Counted from the stretch's first letter, positions 51,848 to 61,468 are shown. The stretch is DNA of 64,000 nucleotides from an uncultured Clostridia bacterium (GCA_934746715.1 CAKVFI010000002.1:248001-312000), one strand, 5' to 3'. The notes: a model not told the origin generated them from the letters alone. Translations and numbers: made by a program.

Positions 51848-52867
51848 TTATTTTTTTGATTTGTGGTCGATTTTAAACATTGTGCTTGCAAGATCAAGGC
51901 ATTTGCAACTGTATCCGTACTCGTTGTCGTACCATGCAACAAGTTTAACAAATGTTGGGCTGATCATAATGCCTGCTTTTTCATCAAAGATACAAGTGTG
52001 TTTGTCTCCAATAAAGTCGCTAGAAACAACTGGCTCGTTAGTGTAACCAAGCACATCTGGAATGATGTCTTTGCTGTATTTTTTCATAGTTTTGCAAATA
52101 TGATCATATGTTGTTGGTGTTTTAAGTTTAACAGTAAAATCAACAACACTGACATTGATTGTTGGAACTCTAAAACTCATACCAGTAAGTTTGCCTTTAA
52201 GGTGAGGCAAAACTTCACCAACGGCTTTTGCTGCACCTGTTGAACTTGGAATGATATTTGCACTGGCAGCACGCCCACCGCGCCAATCTTTTTTGCTCAC
52301 GCCATCGACGGTGAGTTGAGTGGCAGTTGTTGAGTGGATTGTTGACATCAAACCTTCTTCAATGCCATAAACATCGTCAATAACTTTAACAAGTGGGGCA
52401 AGGCAGTTTGTTGTGCAACTTGCATTGGAAACAACTGTCATGCTGCTGTCATATTTGTCTTCGTTAACACCGCAAACAAAAGTTGGACAATTTTTGCCCG
52501 GTGCACTGATGATAACTTTTTTAGCGCCACCCTTTAAGTGCCTAATTGCATCATCTGCGTTTGTAAATTTGCCTGTGCAATCAATGATGTATTCAGCACC
52601 GGAACTTTTCCAATCAATTTCTTCTGGGTTCATTTTTGCAAAGAATGCAACTTTTTTGTTGTTTAATTTTAGGCCATCACCACTCACTTTTAATTCACTG
52701 TCTGCTTTGCCATGAACAGTGTCAAATTTGTAAAGATAGCATGCATATTCTGGTGTTAAAAATGGGTCGTTAACTGCAACCACTTCAACATCATCTCTGC
52801 CAACACTGGCGCGCATAATCAATCTACCAATTCTGCCAAAACCATTTAATCCAATTTTTGCTTTCAT
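51848..52867 (-). CDS. gap: glyceraldehyde-3-phosphate dehydrogenase
   Basis: The 339-residue glycolytic enzyme oxidises glyceraldehyde 3-phosphate with NAD. It shows the Rossmann start IGLNGFGRIGRLIMRA, the catalytic SNASCTTNCLAP with Cys near residue 150, STTATQLTVDG, RGGRAASANIIPSSTGAAKAVG and WYDNEYGYSCKCLDLA. It is on its own rather than in a gap-pgk-tpi operon. AAGGAA precedes the ATG. Confidence 0.97.
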   Translation of the reverse strand: MKAKIGLNGFGRIGRLIMRASVGRDDVEVVAVNDPFLTPEYACYLYKFDTVHGKADSELKVSGDGLKLNNKKVAFFAKMNPEEIDWKSSGAEYIIDCTGKFTNADDAIRHLKGGAKKVIISAPGKNCPTFVCGVNEDKYDSSMTVVSNASCTTNCLAPLVKVIDDVYGIEEGLMSTIHSTTATQLTVDGVSKKDWRGGRAASANIIPSSTGAAKAVGEVLPHLKGKLTGMSFRVPTINVSVVDFTVKLKTPTTYDHICKTMKKYSKDIIPDVLGYTNEPVVSSDFIGDKHTCIFDEKAGIMISPTFVKLVAWYDNEYGYSCKCLDLASTMFKIDHKSKK

Positions 52868-53130
52868 ATTCCTTCCTTAAAATAATTTCAAAAAAATTAA
52901 AAATTTATTATTAATTTAAATAAAAATTGTGATATTTATATCATTTTTTTTAATTTTTTGTTAATTTTTAACAAAAAATAATCAAATTATTGACAATAAA
53001 TTTAATTTAATTGTTATAAATATAATAGTTGTTTAATTGTTAAATGTCAAATTATATAAATAAAAAATACATTCAATTTATATTTAAATTTTAATATTTT
53101 AAATATCAATTTAAAGGTTAATATTTATAT

Positions 53131-53703
53131 ATGATTATTTTTTTTATAGTTTATTTATCTACAATAACAATTGTTTTTATAATTATAAATAAAAAAAAGA
53201 ATAAAATTTTTCCTATTCCAAAAATTTATTTTTGCGGTGATAAAATTTGTTTTAACACCAATCGTAGACATCAAATTTGTGTTGGAGAATGTAGCCTTTT
53301 GGTTGTTAAAAACAAAGCATATTTAAAACGCTTAAACAAAAGAATATGTTTGTGCAATGTTGAGGATGTGAAGTTAAAAAATCAAATGCTAACTTTTGTT
53401 GGGCTTGGCACAGTTGAAATTGAAATAGGAAAAAGCAATGTTAACAAATATTTGCAAATGGACATATCTTCATATGACTTTGATTTGACAAGTTTGAAAA
53501 GAGAAGCCGAACTTGAAATTGTAAACAATCTTTTTGATTTAACTGCATGTGAAAGTTTGAAAAGATATTTGCGCTTTGTTAAACGAATTTTGAATATAAA
53601 CATCAACAATTCAAAAATTGAAGTTAAACAAAATGTTTATAACTTGGCGTTTTGTGTGGACTATGAGTTTAATGGGAACAAAAAACGAATTATGTTTAAT
53701 TAA
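53131..53703 (+). CDS. hypothetical protein with one N-terminal TM segment
   Basis: The 190-residue protein has a membrane helix at residues 2-19 and then a basic, strand-rich domain (KIYFCGDKICFNTNRRHQICVGECSLLVVKNKAYLKR...). Cysteines are clustered (CGDKIC, CVGEC, CLC), but no CxxC knuckle is present. No family is recognised. TTGACA at 52990-52995 with TATAAA 19 bp later may be the promoter; the other part of 52868-53130 is AT-rich with no gene. The stop is 35 bp before the rarA ATG. Confidence 0.6.
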   Translation: MIIFFIVYLSTITIVFIIINKKKNKIFPIPKIYFCGDKICFNTNRRHQICVGECSLLVVKNKAYLKRLNKRICLCNVEDVKLKNQMLTFVGLGTVEIEIGKSNVNKYLQMDISSYDFDLTSLKREAELEIVNNLFDLTACESLKRYLRFVKRILNININNSKIEVKQNVYNLAFCVDYEFNGNKKRIMFN

Positions 53704-53732
53704 TTGAAAAATTTTTGCAAATTTGCTATAAT
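53704..53732 (+). promoter_or_regulatory. promoter of leaderless rarA message
   Basis: TTGAAA (overlapping the end of the upstream gene), 17 bp, TATAAT ending six bases before the ATG at 53739. Confidence 0.8.
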
Positions 53733-53738
53733 TATTAC

Positions 53739-55022
53739 ATGACAAAAATAGATGAAAATGTTGAAGTTGATATGACTCCGCTTGCTGAAAAAATGAGGGC
53801 GAGAAATTTAAACGAATTTATTGGGCAAAACCATATTGTTGGCAAAGATAGTTTGATAAGGCGCGCATTGCAAGTTAACAGGCTTGGTAGTTGCATTTTT
53901 TATGGCCCACCGGGGGTTGGCAAAACCACATTGGCTTATATCATTGCCAGCAGTTTGGGGTTGGAGTATGTTAAACTTAATGCAGTTTCAAGTGGCGTGG
54001 CTGACGCAAAAAAAGTGATTGACCAAGCAAAGCAAAATTTTGAGTTGACTGGCAAAAGTACAATGCTGATTTTGGACGAATGTCATCGTTGGAGCAAAGC
54101 ACAAAGCGATTGCGTGCTTGAAGCTGTTGAACGTGGCTATATTACATTTATTGGCACAACAACTGAAAATCCACATATAAGCATGACTCCAGCAATTGTT
54201 AGCCGTTGCAGAGTTTTTAAATTTTTGCCACTTACTGCCAACGATTTAAAAGATGCAATATTGCTTGCAATTAAAGACAAAGAGCGTGGATTTGGCAAAC
54301 TAAAAATCAAAATTGATGCAGATGCATTGAATCATTTTGCAATGTTTGCAAACGGAGATTTGCGCAGTTGTTACAATGCTCTTGAATTGGCGGTTACCAC
54401 AACAAAACCAGACAAAACCGGCACAATTGTAATAGACAAATTGGTTGCAAGCCAATGTATTCAACAGCCAGTTATTTCGGTTGATGAAAACACCTATTAT
54501 GATATGTTGAGTGCTTTTTGCAAAAGCTTGCGCGGCAGTGACACAGACGCTGCGTTATACTATGCTTTTAGATTGATTGAAGCAGGGTGTGACCCACTTT
54601 TGATTTGCCGTAGACTTATTGCTCATGCAAGTGAAGATGTGGGCATGGCTGACAGCAATGCAAGCCTTATGGCGATGATTGCAATGAATGCGGTTAAAAA
54701 TCTTGGCTTGCCAGAGGGCGAAATTCCACTTGCTCACGCCATAATTTATGTTTGTGAAGCGGAAAAATCTAATAGTGTTGTGGTTGCAATGGATATGGCA
54801 AAAGAAGATGCAAAATTTCACCCAGATGACAATGTTCCAGAACATTTAAAAAACTACCATTATGAAGTGGAAAATGTTGCAGAATACAAATATCCACACA
54901 ATTATGGTGGTTATGTTAAACAGCAATATTTGCCAAATTCATTGAAAGATAGGCGTTATTACACACCGCTCAATAATGGCAAAGAAAAGGGTATGATAAG
55001 AAAAAAAGATAGGGTTAAGTAG
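53739..55022 (+). CDS. rarA: RarA/MgsA-type AAA ATPase, replication-associated recombination protein
   Basis: The 427-residue AAA+ ATPase acts at stalled replication forks. It has the N-terminal PLAEKMRARNLNEFIGQNHIVG, Walker A GPPGVGKTT, Walker B LILDECHRW, sensor 1 IGTTTENPHISM and arginine finger SRCRVF. The C-terminal tetramerisation domain follows (RLIEAGCDPLLICRRLIAHASEDVGMADSNA, PHNYGGYVKQQYLP). Start at ATG 53739 is set by the -10 box six bases upstream. There is no ribosome-binding site. Confidence 0.94.
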   Translation: MTKIDENVEVDMTPLAEKMRARNLNEFIGQNHIVGKDSLIRRALQVNRLGSCIFYGPPGVGKTTLAYIIASSLGLEYVKLNAVSSGVADAKKVIDQAKQNFELTGKSTMLILDECHRWSKAQSDCVLEAVERGYITFIGTTTENPHISMTPAIVSRCRVFKFLPLTANDLKDAILLAIKDKERGFGKLKIKIDADALNHFAMFANGDLRSCYNALELAVTTTKPDKTGTIVIDKLVASQCIQQPVISVDENTYYDMLSAFCKSLRGSDTDAALYYAFRLIEAGCDPLLICRRLIAHASEDVGMADSNASLMAMIAMNAVKNLGLPEGEIPLAHAIIYVCEAEKSNSVVVAMDMAKEDAKFHPDDNVPEHLKNYHYEVENVAEYKYPHNYGGYVKQQYLPNSLKDRRYYTPLNNGKEKGMIRKKDRVK

Positions 55023-55035
55023 CTCTATCTTTTTT
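55005..55035 (+). terminator. terminator overlapping the end of rarA
   Basis: AAAGATAG/CTATCTTTTTT stem; the 5' arm lies within the last codons. Confidence 0.75.
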
Positions 55036-55059
55036 GTTTTTTATAATTGATTAGTCTTA

Positions 55060-55686
55060 TTAAAATTTAACGCTTGATTTCAGTTCGTTTGCAAGTTGCT
55101 GCAAAGCAAACAAGCGAGATTCATATTCAAAGCGGGTTAGCACTGTTTCGTTTTGGTTTGTTCTTCCTATGTGGTGCAACAAGTATTTGTTGTTTGTGGC
55201 AAGCAGTGCACGAAAATAAAGAGGATTTTTAAATGCGCTTAAATACAATTCATCTAAAAAATCTTGATATTCTTCTTGATTTCTTTTAAATGGTTTGCCT
55301 TGCCAGTAAAGCAGACCTTTATCGCCCCAAAAATCAAACGAATTGCATGCCCTTGTGTGGTAAGCGTCAACACCAGAATAGTTGAAAACTTTTGCTTGAA
55401 CTTTTTTGTTTTGATATTTTATGCCTTGCAAAACAGATTCAATTGAATTGACCTTTTTGTGCCAAAATGTAAATTGAATAGGATATAGGTTTGAAAGCAC
55501 ACGGGATATGCTGTTTTTTGCACCATATTTTATTACGATAAAATTTTCAGTTTCCCAAACTCTGTTTGTGCCGTCGTCAATTATAATGCCGTCAAAAAAG
55601 TATTGTTCGCCATCTGCAACCACATCTTTGATTTTGAATTGTTGTTTGTAATATTTAAATTTGCGTAATAGTTCTTGTTTTGTCAT
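55060..55686 (-). CDS. NADAR-like protein
   Basis: The 208-residue protein matches the NADAR/YbiA pattern: SNLYPIQFTFWHKKVNSIESVLQGIKYQ (the usual SNF...P...W.S.EH..Q..K), the KVQAKVF segment, and LSAFKNPLYFRALLATNNKYLLHHIG. NADAR proteins act on N-glycosidic or ADP-ribose-linked nucleotides, in riboflavin metabolism or as antitoxins to DarT-type toxins. No toxin gene is adjacent, so a housekeeping or damage-repair role is as likely. AAAGGAAAC precedes the ATG. Confidence 0.65.
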   Translation of the reverse strand: MTKQELLRKFKYYKQQFKIKDVVADGEQYFFDGIIIDDGTNRVWETENFIVIKYGAKNSISRVLSNLYPIQFTFWHKKVNSIESVLQGIKYQNKKVQAKVFNYSGVDAYHTRACNSFDFWGDKGLLYWQGKPFKRNQEEYQDFLDELYLSAFKNPLYFRALLATNNKYLLHHIGRTNQNETVLTRFEYESRLFALQQLANELKSSVKF

Positions 55687-55855
55687 TTTTGTTTCCTTTA
55701 CAATATATTATCATAAACATGGGCATATGTGCAAATGTAAATGTATTTTAAATAATTATGATTGTTATAAAATTTGTTTGCAACCAGACAAAAAACAGTT
55801 GCTCTTTAACTTTAATTTTTTGTATAATAAAATTGTTTAACAAAAGGAGGAAGAT

Positions 55856-56395
55856 ATGGAATTGAAAGGTTCACAAACAGAAAAAAATTTGATGACAGCA
55901 TTTGCTGGGGAAAGTCAAGCAAGAAATAAATATACATTTTATGCAAGCAAAGCAAAAAAAGAGGGGTATGAACAAATTGCTGCAATTTTTACAGAAACTG
56001 CTGACAACGAAAAGGAACATGCAAAACTTTGGTTTAAACTTTTGCACAATGGCGAAGTGCCAGACACATTAACAAACCTTAAGGATGCTGCAGCTGGCGA
56101 AAATTTTGAATGGACAGATATGTACAAAAATTTTGCCGCAACCGCAAAAAAAGAAGGTTTTGCAGATATTGCAAAATTGTTTGAAGGCGTTGGCAAAATT
56201 GAAGCCGAACACGAAGCAAGATATAATGCCTTGATTGAAAATGTTAAAAAAAATAAATGCTTTGTAAAAAAGGAAGTGACCGTTTGGGTTTGCCGCAATT
56301 GTGGCCATAAACATGTTGGCAAAACTGCGCCAAAAGTTTGCCCAGTATGCAATCACCCTCAAGCATATTTTGAAATGGAAAAACAAAATTATTAA
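55856..56395 (+). CDS. rubrerythrin
   Basis: The 179-residue protein joins a ferritin-like di-iron domain (ExxR in AGESQARNKY, TADNEKEHAKLWF, KIEAEHEARY) to a C-terminal rubredoxin-type centre (VCRNCGHKHVG and CPVCNHPQAYF). It reduces hydrogen peroxide in the cytoplasm of anaerobes. AAAGGAGG precedes the ATG and TATAAT is at 55823-55828. It is consistent with a strict anaerobe. Confidence 0.96.
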   Translation: MELKGSQTEKNLMTAFAGESQARNKYTFYASKAKKEGYEQIAAIFTETADNEKEHAKLWFKLLHNGEVPDTLTNLKDAAAGENFEWTDMYKNFAATAKKEGFADIAKLFEGVGKIEAEHEARYNALIENVKKNKCFVKKEVTVWVCRNCGHKHVGKTAPKVCPVCNHPQAYFEMEKQNY

Positions 56396-56454
56396 AAAAA
56401 TGTAAAAATTTAAGCAAATTTTAATTAAATTTTGTAAATTTTAAAGTTCAAAGC

Positions 56455-56487
56455 AAAAAAAATCCACACATTTGTGTGGATTTTTTG
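56455..56487. terminator. bidirectional terminator
   Basis: AAAATCCACACA/TGTGTGGATTTTTT stem between convergent rubrerythrin and 56488 genes. Confidence 0.88.
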
Positions 56488-58389
56488 TTAAGCTGTTTTT
56501 TCTGTCAATTCAAGATTTTTGCTTTCACCAGTTGCCAAATAAACTTTGATAAGCTCTTCAACAGAAAGCAAAAGTTCTTGAGCGTTGGTTGGGATTGAAC
56601 CCTTTAATGTTTTAACAAAACTCTTTTCCATTTTGTTTTGGTTTTTCAAACTGCCTTTAATAATGACGTCGTTGATGTTGCCAAATTTGTTGTTAATTTC
56701 AACCAAACGAGATGAGATATAATTTACTGTTTCTTTACAGATTAAGTCAATATCATGGTCGCTATTTTTTGTTTTTGAAAGTTTAACAATATTTGTTTCA
56801 TCACTAGTATTTTCAAAACTTTGTTTGTAATTCTTTTGCAATTTAATAAGTCTTACAAAGCTTGCGTCAATTTTAAAAGATATTGTTTTAAATTGTTTTT
56901 CGTTGTTTTGATTAATGCGTTTTACAATCAATTTTTCTTCTGTTTTTGTAGGTTCATCAGCTTGTTCTGTTGATTGTGTTTGTGTATCATTGTTTGTATC
57001 GTTAATTGTTTTGTCCACAACTTCTTCAATCACAACATCTTCTTTAATTTCTTTTGCTGGGTCAAGTGAACTTGGCAAGTAAATGATGTTTTTGTCAGCA
57101 ATTGCTTTAACAAGGTTTTTAGGTTCAGGCAAATAGAGTGTTTGAGTTTTTGTTTCTGCTTGTTCCATGTCTTCAAATTTTGACATAACTTGCAAATTGA
57201 ACAAATGTTCATTGTTTGATTTTGAATATCTTTCCATCGACAAGTTTTTAACAAGGCTATAGCACTTTTCTTTAATCTCATTTAAATCATCTTTTTTAGC
57301 TTTGCCCAAAGCAATGGTTGCGTAGATATCGCAGTTGTCCAATTTTTTGTAATTGCTTGAATAATCTTTAAAGTTTTCACGCATGTCTGCACTTAAATAT
57401 TTGTCAATATATCCCAACAACAAAGAACATCTTTGTGCTTGTTCAGTTGATGTTGCTGGATTCATTTCAGTTTCCTTTAAAAATTCTATATATGAAGCCA
57501 AAGCCCACAATTGATTTCTGTGGATTTTTTTGTAAATTGCACCATTCATAACAACACGATTAAACCAATTGCTATGTTTGTTTTTGCAAACTTTTTGATT
57601 TGTTTTTTGCAATTTTTCAATCAAACGTTTGATTGGCAAATCAATATTTGAACTTTCAAGTTCTTCAATGCTTTCGATGTTTGCGTTTTTAAGTGCTTCA
57701 AGAGTGTTTGATTTTTGGCAATATCTTTTTGAATAATACAATCTTGTTAATTTGTTTACTGCAATTGATGTTACAGCTGTTGCAACTCCGCCAATAACTG
57801 CGCCGGCAGATGCCCAAGCACCAATTGAAACGAGCAAATTAGGAGAAATAAAACTGCTGTTTGCGACTATTGAAATTGTTGAAAGGATTGAAGCGCCAAT
57901 GCCGCAACCTGCACCAACAATCAAAGCTGGTGTTAAAACTTTTTTGCGCAAGAAATTGAGCTTTGGATGAGATTTTGGCACATACATGTTTTTGTCATAC
58001 ATTGCAACATTTTGAGTTAAATTTGCAAATGATTCCTTTGAAAGAGAAAGGTTGATATTTCCTTTTGCAAGGATATTTGTGATGTCCCTCAAAAAGTTTG
58101 CTTTTGTTGATTTTTTGTAGTCTTCAATTTTTGTGCAGTTGTTGGCAAAAAAGTCAACAATCATTGCCAATTTTTTTCTGTTCATTGCAGTGTTTTCAAA
58201 ATTGAAAACTGATTGTTTTGTTGATTTAGAGATAAGTTTGTCAACATTTTGAAATTTAATTTCATCATCAAAATTTGTTTTGATGTATTGTTTTTCAGAC
58301 AAAAAATAATTGAATGTTACATTGGAAGAATCATTCAAATATTCGTTGCACATAAAAGCAAATTGATTTATATTAATAGAGTTGTTCAT
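56488..58389 (-). CDS. large hypothetical protein with two central TM segments
   Basis: The 633-residue protein starts at ATG 58389 behind AAGGGGGT. It has a helical N-terminus, two adjacent membrane helices (about 155-205, ALIVGAGCGIGASILSTISIVANSS and AWASAGAVIGGVATAVTSIAV), then a long helical cytoplasmic part with an acidic Thr/Gln/Glu-rich stretch near 460-490. No enzymatic motif is seen. The glycine-rich helical hairpin resembles pore or membrane-bending hairpins, but this is inference. A consensus promoter lies 25 bp upstream. Confidence 0.7.
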   Translation of the reverse strand: MNNSININQFAFMCNEYLNDSSNVTFNYFLSEKQYIKTNFDDEIKFQNVDKLISKSTKQSVFNFENTAMNRKKLAMIVDFFANNCTKIEDYKKSTKANFLRDITNILAKGNINLSLSKESFANLTQNVAMYDKNMYVPKSHPKLNFLRKKVLTPALIVGAGCGIGASILSTISIVANSSFISPNLLVSIGAWASAGAVIGGVATAVTSIAVNKLTRLYYSKRYCQKSNTLEALKNANIESIEELESSNIDLPIKRLIEKLQKTNQKVCKNKHSNWFNRVVMNGAIYKKIHRNQLWALASYIEFLKETEMNPATSTEQAQRCSLLLGYIDKYLSADMRENFKDYSSNYKKLDNCDIYATIALGKAKKDDLNEIKEKCYSLVKNLSMERYSKSNNEHLFNLQVMSKFEDMEQAETKTQTLYLPEPKNLVKAIADKNIIYLPSSLDPAKEIKEDVVIEEVVDKTINDTNNDTQTQSTEQADEPTKTEEKLIVKRINQNNEKQFKTISFKIDASFVRLIKLQKNYKQSFENTSDETNIVKLSKTKNSDHDIDLICKETVNYISSRLVEINNKFGNINDVIIKGSLKNQNKMEKSFVKTLKGSIPTNAQELLLSVEELIKVYLATGESKNLELTEKTA

Positions 58390-58413
58390 GGTTACCCCCT
58401 TAACATTAACTAA

Positions 58414-58442
58414 ATTATAAGGCAAGATGGCTGCTTTGTCAA
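58414..58442 (-). promoter_or_regulatory. consensus promoter of the 58389 gene
   Basis: TTGACA, 17 bp, TATAAT on the minus strand. Confidence 0.88.
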
Positions 58443-58599
58443 TACCCATTTTTTCATAAATAATTTTATAAATGTCAATTTTTGTTGTTTTTTTGTGATA
58501 TTTTGGCTATTTGACTTTAATTTATAAACTATTTAGTAAATTTTGAGCTTAAAACTTAACCCATGCCATGTTTTTGCCCGTTTTGTTCAAACGGCGGTT

Positions 58600-58628
58600 A
58601 TGATAGCACTTAAAACCCAACTTGTCAA
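58600..58628 (-). promoter_or_regulatory. second minus-strand promoter in the gap
   Basis: TGGGTATTGACAA is repeated exactly as at 58436-58448, here with TATCAT 17 bp downstream. The hairpin CCGTTT/AAACGG follows shortly after the predicted start. It drives either a longer leader for the 58389 gene or a small RNA; no reading frame is seen in 58450-58768. Confidence 0.55.
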
Positions 58629-58768
58629 TACCCAAAATATTATATTTTGTTAATTTTTTAGGCTTAAATTTTAAAAAATCTTAATTTTTAGTGTTATTTT
58701 TAAAAAAGTATTTGTTTTTTTGCCTTTATTATGATTTTTTAGAAAAATGTTTGCTTTATAAATTACAA

Positions 58769-58798
58769 TAAAAAAACAAGTGCTTGCACTTGCTTTTT
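58769..58798 (-). terminator. terminator of eno-cmk
   Basis: On the minus strand GCAAGTGC/GCACTTGT stem followed by TTTTTTT. Confidence 0.85.
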
Positions 58799-58817
58799 AA
58801 TATAAATATATGTATGT

Positions 58818-59471
58818 TTATTTTAATGATTGTTTGATTTTTGTAAACATTTCATCAGCAACTTGTTCTGCTGTTTTGTTTGTTGAATTGATGATTGTTG
58901 CATTTTTTGGCACAACCAATGGGGCAATAGGGCGCTCTTTATCGCGTTTGTCACGTTCAATAATTTGGCTTTTAATTTCTTCAATATCGATATTTGTGCC
59001 TTTAGCTTGTTCTTCTTTCAATCTGCGTTCAGCACGAACCTCAACGCTGCAATCCAAATAAAATTTAAATTCTGCATTTGGAAACACAAAACTTCCAATA
59101 TCTCTGCCTTCAATAACAACATTATTGTTGCTAACAAACTTGCGTTGACAATCATCCACAAGTTGACGGATTGGTTTAAACTTGCTTACATATGAAGATG
59201 CGCTGCTAACTTCGTTATCCCTTAAATGACTTGTGAAATCTGTGCCATTTGCAAAAACATGTTGCACTCCGTCAATAAATTCCACTTTTAAATCTAGTTT
59301 TGAAAGCAAATCCACATTTTCGTCCATTTTTAAATTGTTTGCAATTGAATAGCAAGCAACGGCACGGTATAGTGAACCAGAATTGAAATGCATAAAATTT
59401 AATTTGTTTGCAAGGATATCTGCCACGGTTGATTTTCCGCTTCCTGCTGGGCCATCAATTGAAACTATCAT
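58818..59471 (-). CDS. cmk: cytidylate kinase
   Basis: The 217-residue kinase phosphorylates CMP and dCMP. It has the P-loop IDGPAGSGKSTVAD, LYRAVACYS, IEGRDIGSFVFPNAEFKFYLDC and RDKRDKERPIAPLVVP. The length is typical. Its ATG overlaps the eno stop in ATGA, so it is translated from the eno message, an unusual pairing. It reaches a terminator after the stop. Confidence 0.96.
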   Translation of the reverse strand: MIVSIDGPAGSGKSTVADILANKLNFMHFNSGSLYRAVACYSIANNLKMDENVDLLSKLDLKVEFIDGVQHVFANGTDFTSHLRDNEVSSASSYVSKFKPIRQLVDDCQRKFVSNNNVVIEGRDIGSFVFPNAEFKFYLDCSVEVRAERRLKEEQAKGTNIDIEEIKSQIIERDKRDKERPIAPLVVPKNATIINSTNKTAEQVADEMFTKIKQSLK

Positions 59472-60724
59472 TTGTTGTAAACTCCTTTTTTGCCAAGTTG
59501 GCGTTCAATCCTAATCAATTGGTTGTATTTTGCTACACGATCAGTTCTGCAAATTGAACCAGACTTAATTTGCCCAGCATCAACAGCAACTGCCAAATCT
59601 GCAATAAAAGTGTCTTCAGTTTCGCCACTTCGGTGAGATATGATTGTTTTGTAGCCGTTTGCTTTGGCAAGGTTTATTGTTTCAAGTGTTTCGCTTAATG
59701 TGCCAATTTGGTTAAGTTTAATTAAAATTGCATTTGCAACACCTTTTTTGATGCCTTCTGCCAAAATTTTTGGGTTTGTTACAAACACATCATCACCAAC
59801 CAATTGAATTTTTTTGCCTAGTTTTTTTGTGATTTTAATCCACCCGTCCCAATCGTTTTCACTCAATGGGTCTTCAATTGAAATGATGGGGTAGCGCTTG
59901 ATTAAATCTGTGTACCAATCAATCATTTCGGCAGTGGTTTTTGTGCCTAACTTGCTTTTGTTGAGTTTATAAACTTTTGTTTTTTCGTTGTAAAATTCGC
60001 TTGCTGCAACGTCCAGCGCGATGGCAATATCAGTTTTTGGAGTGTAACCAGCGTTTTTGATTGCTTCAACAATTACTTCCAAAGGTTGTTCGTTGTTTTT
60101 AAAGTTTGGGGCAAAGCCACCTTCGTCACCAACAGCAGTTGGAAATTTAAGTTTTTTAAGCACTTTTTTAAGTTCCACAAAAGTTTCGCTTGCCATTTGC
60201 ATTGCTTGAGCAAACGTTTTTGCGCCAACTGGAACAATCATATATTCTTGAAAATCCACATTGCTATCGGCGTGAGCGCCACCATTGATGATGTTCATCA
60301 TTGGAACTGGCAGGGTTGTGCCATTGCCCAAAGTTTTGAATAGTGGTTTGCCCTTGTTGATTGCATTTGCTCTTGCACAGGCAAGGCTAACCGACAAAAT
60401 TGCGTTTGCACCCAAATTTGTTTTAAATTCTGTGCCATCTAAATCTAGCATTGTTTGGTCAATTTTGTTTTGGTTTTCAACAGGTAGCCCAACAATATGT
60501 TTTGCAATAATTTTGTTTACATTGTTAACGGCTTTTGTTACGCCTTTGCCGTGAAAACGAGTGCCTCCATCACGGAGTTCAAGGGCTTCACGCTCGCCGG
60601 TTGATGCACCGCTTGGCACAATCGCTGTGGCTTTAACGCCGTTTTCAAGTGTAACTTCACATTCTACTGTTGGGTTAGCACGGCTGTCGATAACTTCATA
60701 TGCTGTTATTTTTTTGATTTTCAT
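59468..60724 (-). CDS. eno: enolase
   Basis: The 418-residue enzyme converts 2-phosphoglycerate to phosphoenolpyruvate. Motifs: PSGASTGEREALELRDG, catalytic Glu/Lys regions VGDEGGFAPNF, ALDVAASEFY, SIEDPLSENDWDG, LIKLNQIGTLSET and the signature ISHRSGETEDTFIADLAV. It is slightly short at the C-terminus compared with the common 430 residues. GGAGGAATAA precedes the ATG. It forms an operon with cmk. Confidence 0.98.
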   Translation of the reverse strand: MKIKKITAYEVIDSRANPTVECEVTLENGVKATAIVPSGASTGEREALELRDGGTRFHGKGVTKAVNNVNKIIAKHIVGLPVENQNKIDQTMLDLDGTEFKTNLGANAILSVSLACARANAINKGKPLFKTLGNGTTLPVPMMNIINGGAHADSNVDFQEYMIVPVGAKTFAQAMQMASETFVELKKVLKKLKFPTAVGDEGGFAPNFKNNEQPLEVIVEAIKNAGYTPKTDIAIALDVAASEFYNEKTKVYKLNKSKLGTKTTAEMIDWYTDLIKRYPIISIEDPLSENDWDGWIKITKKLGKKIQLVGDDVFVTNPKILAEGIKKGVANAILIKLNQIGTLSETLETINLAKANGYKTIISHRSGETEDTFIADLAVAVDAGQIKSGSICRTDRVAKYNQLIRIERQLGKKGVYNK

Positions 60725-60844
60725 TTATTCCTCCAAAACAATGATATCACTTTTGATTTTTTTTTAAAAGCAAAAACAACTTTGTTTGATATTTTGATTG
60801 TTTGTTGATTTTTTTTGCATGCTATTAAATATGCCTTTTTGGTA

Positions 60845-60873
60845 TTGACATTTGGTTTGTTTTGTGTTATTAT
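60845..60873 (+). promoter_or_regulatory. promoter of the WG-repeat gene
   Basis: TTGACA, 17 bp, TATTAT. Confidence 0.7.
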
Positions 60874-60908
60874 CTCAACATAATTAATTTAATAAGGCGG
60901 TGGGTGAT

Positions 60909-61433
60909 ATGAAAATTGCAAAGCAAAACGAATATCAAATGCTTTTAAATGATAAAGATGAAGTTATTTTTCCACCAATAGCTTCGCTTATTGTTGACAT
61001 TGGTGAAAATATGTTTGCGGTTAAGGTTGTTGATAAATTTGGAGTGATCGACAGCAAAGGCAAAACAATTTTACCTTTTAAATTTGACGATTATTCCAAA
61101 TTTAGCCATGGGCTTGTGGTTATGGAACGTAATCAAACATTTTTGGTTTTCAACGCTGCTGGTTGGTTGATTTATAGAGATCCTTATGTTGATAGGCTTG
61201 GTGGCTTTGATGGGGAATATTTATACGCAACAAATTATGATGAAGACGAATTTACCCATGAACGTCAAACTGCTTTTGCAAAAATAAGGATAGAATCTAT
61301 TAACAAACCAATGGATAATTATGAATACAACAAAAGGTTTTTGAAAGAAAAAACAGAAAATGAAAATATGACCGAAAAAGATAGAAAGGGTGTGAACTAC
61401 TATCAACCATCATTCTTTGACTTGCAAAATTAA
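60909..61433 (+). CDS. WG-repeat-like hypothetical protein
   Basis: The 174-residue protein contains at least two WG/KWG-type beta repeats: DKFGVIDSKGKTILPFKFDDYSKFSHGLVVM and FLVFNAAGWLIYRDPYVDRLGGFDGEYLYA. The first repeat is preceded by a similar segment (LLNDKDEVIFPPIASLIVDIGENMFAV). The C-terminal 50 residues are charged. ATG 60909 is chosen because AAGGCGG is eight bases upstream. Function is unknown; WG repeats are binding modules. Confidence 0.7.
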   Translation: MKIAKQNEYQMLLNDKDEVIFPPIASLIVDIGENMFAVKVVDKFGVIDSKGKTILPFKFDDYSKFSHGLVVMERNQTFLVFNAAGWLIYRDPYVDRLGGFDGEYLYATNYDEDEFTHERQTAFAKIRIESINKPMDNYEYNKRFLKEKTENENMTEKDRKGVNYYQPSFFDLQN

Positions 61434-61437
61434 AATT

Positions 61438-61468
61438 AAAAACTCATCAAATTGGTGAGTTTTTTTTG
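61438..61468 (+). terminator. terminator of the WG-repeat gene
   Basis: AAAACTCATCAA/TTGGTGAGTTTTTTTT stem. Confidence 0.88.
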
